Of a stretch of 5,233 bases of DNA, positions 1 to 5,233 are shown in pieces; the stretch's first letter is position 1; each line of letters starts with the position of its first letter. The position numbers were made by a program, and so were the translations under genes. A model generated the notes under the pieces. The model saw nothing but the letters and a program-made list of their open reading frames with translations. It was not told the origin of the DNA and made no database searches. This DNA comes from DATELY01 sp040513115 (lineage in GTDB: Bacteria; Pseudomonadota; Gammaproteobacteria; Steroidobacterales; Steroidobacteraceae), in contig JBEVDW010000300.1 in assembly GCA_040513115.1 (NCBI GenBank), positions 1-5,233 of the forward strand. The letters run 5' to 3'.

Positions 1-11
1 GCGGCAGATAC

Positions 12-17
12 AGGGGG
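12..17 (+). promoter_or_regulatory. Ribosome binding site of fadD
   Basis: A purine-rich AGGGGG lies just before two tandem ATG codons (20-22 and 23-25). It leaves only 2 nt before the first ATG but 5 nt before the second, so the second is the better-placed start. The two candidates differ by one methionine, so the choice does not alter the protein materially. Confidence 0.6.
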
Positions 18-22
18 TAATG

Positions 23-1762
23 ATGGCCGTGGACAATGAATCGCACACCGTGACAGCAACCGATGCCGGCAACGAGGAGCGCTTCTGGCTGCGAAGCTAT
101 CCGCACGGCGTCCCGGCCGATGTCAATCCGGACGAGTATGCGTCGCTCGTCGACATGCTGGATCGCTCATGCGAGCGCTACGCAAATGATGCTGCGTTCA
201 CGAGCTTGGGGCGCACGATCACCTACGCGGAGTATCGGCAGCTCGCGCTGGACTTCGCGGCCTGGTTGCAACAGAGCGCCGGCTTGCGCAAAGGCGATCG
301 CATCGCGCTCATGATGCCCAACGTGCTGCAGTATCCGATAGCGCTCTACGGCGCGCTGCTCGCGGGACTGACGGTCGTGAATACGAACCCGCTGTATACC
401 GCCCGCGAGTTGGAACACCAGCTCAAGGATTCGGGCGCGCGTGCGATCGTCATCGTGGAGAACTTTGCGGCAACGCTCGAAGCAGTGATCGGGCACACCG
501 GGGTCGAAACGGTGATCGTTACGGGCGTTGGCGATCTCCTTGATTTTCCCAAGTCCGTGCTCGTGAACCTGGTCGTGCGTCACGTCCGCAAGCAAGTGCC
601 CCGGTGGCGCTTGCCGAGGCACGTCCGCTTCGACAGGGCACTGTCCCAAGGCAACTTCTTGCAGCTGGAACCGACGCAACTCAGTCACGGCGATATCGCT
701 TTCCTGCAATACACGGGGGGCACGACGGGCGTTGCGAAGGGTGCCATGCTCACCCATCGCAACATGATCGCGAACGTCCTACAGGCCGGCTCGTGGTTGG
801 GAACGAGCTTACGGTTCGAGCGCAACATCGTCATCACCGCACTGCCGCTGTATCACATCTTCGCACTCACCGCGAACTGGCTCGTCTTCACGGTGCTCGG
901 CGCGCAGAACGTGCTGATCGTGAACGCGCGTGACATTCCAGGGTTCGTCAAAGAGCTGAAGCGCTATCGGTTCACCTACATCAGCGGCGTGAACACGTTG
1001 TTCAATGCACTGCTGCATTCACCGGACTTTCCGAGCGTTGACTTCGGCGCGCTGCGCATTACGTTGGGCGGTGGCATGGCCGTGCAACGTGCCGTCGCAG
1101 AGCGCTGGAAGCAGGTGACGGGCAATCCGCTGACACAAGCCTGGGGATTGACGGAGACTTCGCCCGCTGCGTGCATCAATCCGTTCGCGCCGTTCGATTT
1201 CAACGGCTCGATCGGGCTTCCCATTCCATCGACAGACATCTCCATTCGCAACGACGCGGGCGAGCCGCTTGCCGTAGGCGAAGTCGGTGAGATCTGTGTG
1301 CGCGGTCCGCAGGTGATGCTTGGCTATTGGCAGCGTCCTGATGAAACCGAGAAAGTGATGCTGCCTGGCGGGTGGCTCCGTACAGGGGATATCGGGCACA
1401 TGGATCCGCAAGGCTTCGTGTTCATCGAGGATCGCAAGAAGGACATGATCCTGGTATCCGGCTTCAACGTGTATCCGAACGAAGTGGAAAGCGTCGCGGC
1501 CACGCACCCGGGGGTTCTCGAAGTCGCGGCGGTCGCACAGCCGAATGAGCATTCCGGCGAGGTCGTGGCCTTGTTCGTCGTGAAGAAGGATCCATCACTG
1601 ACCGCGGAAGAGTTGATTGAACACTGCCGCAAGGAATTGACCGGCTACAAAGTCCCCAAAGCCGTGTACTTCCGTGATGAGCTGCCGAAAACGAACGTGG
1701 GGAAGATTCTGCGGCGCACGCTGCGTGATGAGCTGAAGAACGACGCCAAGAATCAGACGTGA
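23..1762 (+). CDS. fadD: Long-chain-fatty-acid--CoA ligase (FadD)
   Basis: This enzyme activates long-chain fatty acids with ATP and CoA, through an acyl-AMP intermediate, to give acyl-CoA for beta-oxidation or lipid synthesis; in E. coli it works at the inner face of the membrane and pulls in imported fatty acids. The 579-residue protein shows the full set of adenylate-forming motifs: the P-loop YTGGTTGVAKG at 230-240, LPLYHIFA at 274-281, GLTET at 375-379, the fatty-acyl-CoA synthetase signature at about 449-473 with TGD at 454-456, the hinge DRKKDMILVSGFNVYP at 470-485, and the C-terminal catalytic lysine K561 in PKTNVGKILRR. Long blocks match E. coli FadD (561 residues) as I remember it, with about 18 extra N-terminal residues. 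The start is chosen by Shine-Dalgarno spacing; GTG at 50 is a possible alternative but has no ribosome site. It converges on hemE with a 10-bp overlap. No frameshift or missing motif is seen. Other acyl-CoA ligases are less likely given the match over the whole length. Confidence 0.95.
   Translation: MAVDNESHTVTATDAGNEERFWLRSYPHGVPADVNPDEYASLVDMLDRSCERYANDAAFTSLGRTITYAEYRQLALDFAAWLQQSAGLRKGDRIALMMPNVLQYPIALYGALLAGLTVVNTNPLYTARELEHQLKDSGARAIVIVENFAATLEAVIGHTGVETVIVTGVGDLLDFPKSVLVNLVVRHVRKQVPRWRLPRHVRFDRALSQGNFLQLEPTQLSHGDIAFLQYTGGTTGVAKGAMLTHRNMIANVLQAGSWLGTSLRFERNIVITALPLYHIFALTANWLVFTVLGAQNVLIVNARDIPGFVKELKRYRFTYISGVNTLFNALLHSPDFPSVDFGALRITLGGGMAVQRAVAERWKQVTGNPLTQAWGLTETSPAACINPFAPFDFNGSIGLPIPSTDISIRNDAGEPLAVGEVGEICVRGPQVMLGYWQRPDETEKVMLPGGWLRTGDIGHMDPQGFVFIEDRKKDMILVSGFNVYPNEVESVAATHPGVLEVAAVAQPNEHSGEVVALFVVKKDPSLTAEELIEHCRKELTGYKVPKAVYFRDELPKTNVGKILRRTLRDELKNDAKNQT
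1753..1762. other. Tail-to-tail overlap of fadD and hemE
   Basis: The stop codon of fadD (TGA, 1760-1762, plus strand) and that of hemE (TGA, 1755-1753, minus strand) lie within the same 10 bp, so each gene ends inside the other. I see no GC-rich hairpin followed by a T-run on either strand close to the junction, so termination must occur within the opposing gene or depend on Rho. Confidence 0.9.
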
Positions 1763-2820
1763 TATTGCGGACTCAAGGCATGCACGGCTTCGATCATCGC
1801 GGCAGCGTGTTCTGGCGGCACACCCGGATGGATGCCGTGGCCGAGATTGAAGACGTGACCGTGGCCCTGGCCGTAACTGGCGAGCACGCGCTGCACTTCT
1901 GCGCGAATCTTCTCCGGCGGAGCGTAGAGACAACTCGGGTCGAGGTTGCCCTGTAGCGCCTTCTTGTCACCGACGGCCTTGCGGGCGGTTGCAAGATCGG
2001 TGGTCCAATCAATGCCGAGTGCATCGCACGCTACTTGCGCCATTTCCGGCAGCCAGGCGCCTCCGCCCTTGGTGAACAAGATGCGCGGCACCTTGCGGCC
2101 TTCGTGCTCAGGTGTGAGTCCTTCGATGATGCGCTGCATGTAGCCGAGCGAGAACTCGAGATATTGCGCGGGCGTGAGCACGCCGCCCCACGTGTCGAAC
2201 ACCATCACGGCCTGAGCACCGGCGGCGATCTGCGCATTGAGGTACTTCGTCGTCGTACGGGCGAGCACATCGAGCAGCTCATGCAAGAGTGCTGGGTTCA
2301 CATACAGCAGGGTCTTGATAGCCGCGAACTCGCGCGTGCTGCCGCCTTCGACGATGTAGGTTGCGACCGTCCATGGGCTACCTGCGAACCCGATCAGAGG
2401 CACGCGGCCATCCAGCTCTTTGCGGATCAACGCAACCGCGTCGATGACGTAACGCAGTTCCACATGGGGATCGGGCACGTGAACCTTCCGCAGATCAGCG
2501 TCGGTGCGAACCGTGTGCGTGATGCGTGGCCCCTCACCCGTCTCGAACTGCAAGCCGAGACCCATCGCATGAGGAATGGTGAGGATGTCAGAGAACAGAA
2601 TCGCCGCATCGAGTGGAAAGCGCGCAAGAGGTTGCAGCGTCACCTCGCAAGCGAGCTCCGGTGTCATGCAGAGCTTTAAAAAACTACCGGCGCGCGCGCG
2701 CGTCGCGCGGTACTCGGGCAGGTACCGTCCCGCTTGACGCATCATCCATACTGGAGTGCGCGGTGTCGGCTGGCGCAGGAGCGCTCGCAGCAGCAGGTCG
2801 TTCTTGAGCGGTGTGGTCAT
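1753..2820 (-). CDS. hemE: Uroporphyrinogen decarboxylase (HemE)
   Basis: HemE removes the four acetate carboxyl groups of uroporphyrinogen III to give coproporphyrinogen III, a cytosolic step of heme synthesis that needs no cofactor. The 355-residue product has the family length (E. coli, 354). It carries the N-terminal signature MRQAGRYLPEY at 27-37 (R28 and R32 matching human Arg37 and Arg41), D78 in FSDIL (human Asp86), Y155 in the TYIVEGG block (human Tyr164) and H328 in NLGHGIHP (human His339). A longer reading starts at TTG 2838 and adds MSLRVP, but the ATG at 2820 gives the N-terminus MTTPLKNDLLLRALL, which lines up with E. coli MTELKNDRYLRALL, and has a weak GAG 5 nt upstream. It follows the dGTPase gene by 14 nt, so translation is probably coupled. 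It looks intact. Confidence 0.96.
   Translation of the reverse strand: MTTPLKNDLLLRALLRQPTPRTPVWMMRQAGRYLPEYRATRARAGSFLKLCMTPELACEVTLQPLARFPLDAAILFSDILTIPHAMGLGLQFETGEGPRITHTVRTDADLRKVHVPDPHVELRYVIDAVALIRKELDGRVPLIGFAGSPWTVATYIVEGGSTREFAAIKTLLYVNPALLHELLDVLARTTTKYLNAQIAAGAQAVMVFDTWGGVLTPAQYLEFSLGYMQRIIEGLTPEHEGRKVPRILFTKGGGAWLPEMAQVACDALGIDWTTDLATARKAVGDKKALQGNLDPSCLYAPPEKIRAEVQRVLASYGQGHGHVFNLGHGIHPGVPPEHAAAMIEAVHALSPQYHV
2678..2710 (-). other. CG-alternating tract, possible hairpin and T6 run inside hemE
   Basis: On the minus strand, codons 37-48 of hemE contain a 13-nt alternating CG tract (2702-2690). CCGCGCG (2710-2704) can pair with CGCGCCGG (2694-2687), with one bulged C and a 9-nt loop. 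TAG and then six T (2683-2678) follow. The layout resembles an intrinsic terminator, and TTTTTTA (2683-2677) sits in the phase of a -1 slippery heptamer. The encoded residues are ordinary for the family, so function is not established and chance is a fair explanation. Confidence 0.35.
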
Positions 2821-2834
2821 CGGAACTCGCAAGC

Positions 2835-3998
2835 TCAACTACGCGCTGACGGATCGACTAGACGTTTGTACTCGGCCAACGCGTATCGATCGGTCATACC
2901 GGCAATGTAGTCGGCGATCGCCCGCGCCTTGCCGTCATCGCCCGCCTCGTTCTGCAGCCGTTCGCACGCTAGATGGTGTTCTGGGGGCAGCAAAGCCGGT
3001 GTATTGAACAAGATGTCGAAGAGGGTGTGAATGACTTTGCGCGCCTTGGTCGTCATGCGCAGCACGCGATAGTGGCGATAGACATGGTCGCGCAGATAGC
3101 GCTTGAGCTCGAGGTGCTCGTTGGCCACTTCCGTTCCGAAGCCGACGATCTGCCCCGAATGCAGTCTTACCGCCTCAGCGGTCGCCGGCGTAGTGGACTG
3201 CAAGGACGACGCGGTGGTCTCGATCAGGTCTGTAACGACGCGATTCACCATGCGTCGCACGACTTCGTGAATGACGCGACGACCGTTGATGTCCGGATAG
3301 AGCCGCAGCACCTCATCGTGCTCGCGCGCGAACAGGCGGACTTCGCGCAGACCTTCGATCGTGATCAGCCCCGCCCGCACGCCATCATCGACATCATGAT
3401 TGTTGTAGGCGATCTCATCAGCGACGTTTGCTATCTGCGCCTCCAAGCTGGGTTGCTGGCGGCGAATGAAGCGCTCCCCCAACTCACCTAACTTGCGCGC
3501 GTTCTGCAATGAACAGTGTTTGAGAATGCCTTCTCGAGTCTCGAACGTGAGATTCAAGCCAGGGAACTCGGCGTAGCGCTCCTCCAACTCTTCCACCACC
3601 CGCAACGATTGCAGGTTGTGCTCGAACCCCCCGTAGTCCCGCATGCACTCGTTGAGCGCGTCCTGACCGGCGTGACCAAACGCCGTGTGACCGAGATCGT
3701 GCGCGAGACAGATGGCTTCGGTGAGCGTCTCGTTCACGTTGAGCGCGCGCGCGATGGTTCGTGCGATCTGTGCGACCTCGATCGAGTGTGTGAGGCGGGT
3801 GCGATACAAGTCGCCTTCGTGATTCACGAAGACTTGCGTCTTGTAAACGAGGCGACGAAATGCATTCGAATGGATGATGCGGTCGCGATCGCGCTGATAT
3901 TCGGACCGGTGGCTTGGTGCAGGCTCTTGGTAACGCCGCCCGCGCGAAGTCGCATCTTGAGACGCGTAAGGCGCGAGAGAATCCGGCGTGACTGCCAT
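2835..3998 (-). CDS. dgt: dGTPase-like HD-domain triphosphohydrolase
   Basis: This belongs to the dGTP triphosphohydrolase-like branch of the HD superfamily, whose characterised members split dNTPs into a deoxynucleoside and triphosphate with a divalent metal, in the cytosol; the preferred nucleotide here is unknown. The 387-residue product opens with the family's SHRSEYQRDRDRIIHSNAFRR block at about 29-49, then KTQVF at 53-57. The metal-binding HD residues are H71 (TRLTHS), H100-D101 in AHDLGHTAFGH, and D194 in ADEIAYNNHDVDDG; H104 and H109 are the further histidines of that loop. It is shorter than classical E. coli Dgt (about 505 residues) and fits the shorter 'dGTPase-like' subfamily. A TTG at 4007 would add MAD and overlap aroB by 8 bp; the ATG at 3998, 1 nt after the aroB stop, is preferred. 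Neither start has a clear Shine-Dalgarno site, so coupling to aroB is likely. The gene symbol rests on family resemblance and not on shown activity. Confidence 0.88.
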   Translation of the reverse strand: MAVTPDSLAPYASQDATSRGRRYQEPAPSHRSEYQRDRDRIIHSNAFRRLVYKTQVFVNHEGDLYRTRLTHSIEVAQIARTIARALNVNETLTEAICLAHDLGHTAFGHAGQDALNECMRDYGGFEHNLQSLRVVEELEERYAEFPGLNLTFETREGILKHCSLQNARKLGELGERFIRRQQPSLEAQIANVADEIAYNNHDVDDGVRAGLITIEGLREVRLFAREHDEVLRLYPDINGRRVIHEVVRRMVNRVVTDLIETTASSLQSTTPATAEAVRLHSGQIVGFGTEVANEHLELKRYLRDHVYRHYRVLRMTTKARKVIHTLFDILFNTPALLPPEHHLACERLQNEAGDDGKARAIADYIAGMTDRYALAEYKRLVDPSARS

Positions 3999-4002
3999 GT
4001 CA
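3996..4002 (-). promoter_or_regulatory. aroB stop / dgt start junction (TGACATG)
   Basis: The aroB stop TGA (4002-4000) is followed by one base and then the ATG (3998-3996) of the dGTPase gene. With no good Shine-Dalgarno site immediately upstream, ribosomes finishing aroB probably re-initiate here. Confidence 0.65.
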
Positions 4003-5100
4003 GCCAAAGCGCTCAGCCAGCGTTTGGTTCAGAATCTCGCGCGGATAGTCGGCGGTAATGAGTGCTGCGCCGAGACGTTGCAGCAGCACGAGCCGCAGCT
4101 GACCCTTCAACACCTTCTTGTCCATCCCCATCAACTCCAACGCGCGCTGCGCACCGATGCGCGGAGGTGCAGTGGGAAGCTCGAGCTTTTTCATGAGGCG
4201 CAATGAGCGCTCGGCATCCCCCTGGGTGATGTTTCCAAGACGCCGCGACATATCGATCGCCGCTGCCATGCCCGCGGCCACGGCCTCGCCGTGCAGCCAT
4301 TCGCCGTAACCTGCTGCCGTTTCGATCGCATGTCCGAAGGTATGGCCGAAGTTCAAGATGGCACGCAGGCCCAGCTCACGTTCGTCCTGTGCAACCACTT
4401 CCGCTTTGATTTCGCACGAGCGATGGATCGCGTGCACGAGGCTGTTTGCGTCCCGCGCGCACAAGTGAGCTGCATTTGCTTCGAGCCACTCGAGAAAACT
4501 CAGGTCGTAGATGAAACCGTACTTCACGACCTCTGCTAACCCGGCGCGGTATTCGCGCTGCGGCAAGGTGGCGAGAGTCACCGTATCGGCAATGACGGCG
4601 CGGGGTTGATGGAACGCTCCAATGAGATTCTTGCCGCCGGGGTGATTGACGCCGGTCTTCCCACCGACGGAAGAGTCCACTTGCGCCAATAGGGTAGTGG
4701 GCACCTGGATGAAGTCGATCCCACGCTGGTAGCACGCAGCGGCAAAGCCGACGATGTCCCCCACGACGCCACCGCCCAGCGCGACGAGAGCAGCATCCCG
4801 GTTGAAGCGACCGGCAACCAGCGCATCAAAGATGGTCTGTGTCGTAGCGAGCGTCTTGTATTGCTCACCATCAGGAAGGGCGAGGACCTCGACCCGTCTG
4901 CCGCTGCGCTCGCAGGCCTCTTTGAGTGAGAGTGCGTAGAGCGGCTCGACAGTCGTGTTGGTCACGATCAATAGATCGCGGGATACCTGATCGCCAAGCA
5001 ACTCAGTACTGCGTGCCAGCAGATGGGCACCGATGTAGATCGGATAGCTACGCTCGCCGAGCGCTATATCGATCCGAGTTGGCTCGTCCGCGGTAATCAC
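4000..5100 (-). CDS. aroB: 3-dehydroquinate synthase (AroB)
   Basis: AroB converts DAHP to 3-dehydroquinate, the second step of the shikimate pathway, using NAD+ and a divalent metal (zinc or cobalt). The 366-residue protein (E. coli, 362) shows GERSYPI at 15-21, the PDGEQYK block at 76-82, the glycine-rich nucleotide-binding GGGVVGD at 109-115, and the PTTLLAQVDSSVGGKTGVN block at 134-152. The metal ligands by comparison with the Aspergillus enzyme are E190 (AGLAEVVKYG), H253 (FGHTFGHAIE) and H270 (WLHGEAVAAG); K193 and H257 are in the catalytic neighbourhood. The start is GTG, supported by GGGAG 8 nt upstream and by a 4-bp overlap with the aroK stop. Family, length and motifs agree, and no key residue is missing. 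Confidence 0.97.
   Translation of the reverse strand: MITADEPTRIDIALGERSYPIYIGAHLLARSTELLGDQVSRDLLIVTNTTVEPLYALSLKEACERSGRRVEVLALPDGEQYKTLATTQTIFDALVAGRFNRDAALVALGGGVVGDIVGFAAACYQRGIDFIQVPTTLLAQVDSSVGGKTGVNHPGGKNLIGAFHQPRAVIADTVTLATLPQREYRAGLAEVVKYGFIYDLSFLEWLEANAAHLCARDANSLVHAIHRSCEIKAEVVAQDERELGLRAILNFGHTFGHAIETAAGYGEWLHGEAVAAGMAAAIDMSRRLGNITQGDAERSLRLMKKLELPTAPPRIGAQRALELMGMDKKVLKGQLRLVLLQRLGAALITADYPREILNQTLAERFG
5097..5100 (-). promoter_or_regulatory. aroK/aroB GTGA overlap
   Basis: The GTG start of aroB (5100-5098) and the TGA stop of aroK (5099-5097) share bases in a GTGA overlap, the classic arrangement for translational coupling. Confidence 0.85.
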
Positions 5101-5233
5101 GCGGGTTGCTCCCGACGTAGGCGTTGCACGATGTCTTCCGCGACCCCACGCACATGACGACCATCCGTGGGCACGATCATGTGTGCCGTAGCCTCATAGA
5201 GCGGCGCACGAAGGGTCATCAACTCCCGCAGCT
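5097..5233 (-). CDS. aroK: Shikimate kinase, C-terminal part (AroK), cut by the window edge
   Basis: Only the last 44 codons are inside the window; the 5' part lies beyond the right edge. The frame reads LRELMTLRAPLYEATAHMIV, followed by PTDGRHVRGVAEDIVQRLRR and EQPA, then TGA. The R-A-P-L-Y-E segment and the following T-D-G-R stretch match the C-terminal part of shikimate kinases, where the arginine before P-L-Y contacts shikimate. The enzyme phosphorylates shikimate at the 3-hydroxyl with ATP, later in the same pathway as AroB. The P-loop cannot be seen, so AroK and AroL cannot be told apart from sequence; the AroK name rests on its place before aroB, the usual proteobacterial order. Confidence 0.85.
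   Translation of the reverse strand, partial: LRELMTLRAPLYEATAHMIVPTDGRHVRGVAEDIVQRLRREQPA
5109..5113 (-). promoter_or_regulatory. Ribosome binding site of aroB
   Basis: GGGAG on the minus strand lies inside the last codons of aroK, 8 nt before the GTG start of aroB. It is the clearest ribosome site in the minus-strand operon and supports the GTG start. Confidence 0.65.

Noticed and set aside
1..20. Possible end of an upstream plus-strand gene at TAA 18-20 followed by TGA 21-23
   Set aside because: Only about six codons would be inside the window, too few to support a gene; the stop codons next to the fadD start may be chance.
167..757. Minus-strand open frame of 196 codons opposite fadD
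   Set aside because: It is antisense to an intact fadD with all motifs, and its translation is rich in R, H and Q with no domain signs.
2035..2679. Plus-strand open frame of 214 codons
   Set aside because: It lies wholly antisense to hemE, whose motifs are continuous; the translation has no recognisable motif and a composition typical of the reverse strand of a GC-rich gene.
2973..4058. Plus-strand open frames of 172 and 180 codons (2973-3491 and 3516-4058)
   Set aside because: Both are antisense to the dGTPase gene, show no family features, and have no convincing ribosome sites. They are shadows of GC-rich coding sequence.
4376..4871. Minus-strand open frames of 119 and 97 codons overlapping aroB
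   Set aside because: They are alternative-frame readings of the same strand as aroB, which has all its catalytic motifs; no independent support.
1..5233. Search by eye for mobile elements, CRISPR repeats, tRNA or riboswitch structures and defence genes
   Set aside because: The window is filled by five ordinary metabolic genes with no intergenic space over about 20 bases, and no direct repeats, terminal inverted repeats or transposase motifs were seen.

Overview
The window is a compact, GC-rich, fully coding stretch of chromosome from a bacterium that looks like a gammaproteobacterium. The suggestion rests on the very close resemblance, from remembered sequences, of its FadD, HemE and AroB to the E. 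coli proteins, and on GTG/TTG/ATG start usage with tightly packed genes. I cannot place it at genus level without a search.

Layout: on the plus strand, one gene (23-1762) encodes a FadD-type long-chain acyl-CoA synthetase. On the minus strand, running from the right edge leftwards, is a gene string aroK (3' end only, 5233-5097), aroB (5100-4000), a dGTPase-like HD-domain gene (3998-2835) and hemE (2820-1753). fadD and hemE converge and overlap tail to tail by 10 bp. There is no non-coding stretch longer than about 20 bases anywhere in the window.

The minus-strand genes are almost certainly co-transcribed: aroK and aroB overlap by 4 bp (GTGA), aroB and the dGTPase gene are separated by 1 nt, and the dGTPase gene and hemE by 14 nt. 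Any promoter for this operon lies to the right of the window. AroK and AroB act in the shikimate pathway (chorismate and aromatic amino acids), HemE makes coproporphyrinogen III for heme, and the HD protein probably hydrolyses dNTPs. The four do not form one pathway. The grouping looks like a conserved housekeeping operon, and fadD is a separate unit for fatty-acid activation whose promoter lies left of the window.

I found no mobile element, CRISPR, RNA gene or defence system, and no evidence of an undescribed system. The oddities are local: the convergent overlap, the start/stop junctions, and a CG-alternating tract next to a T6 run in hemE that forms both a terminator-like structure and an in-phase slippery heptamer.
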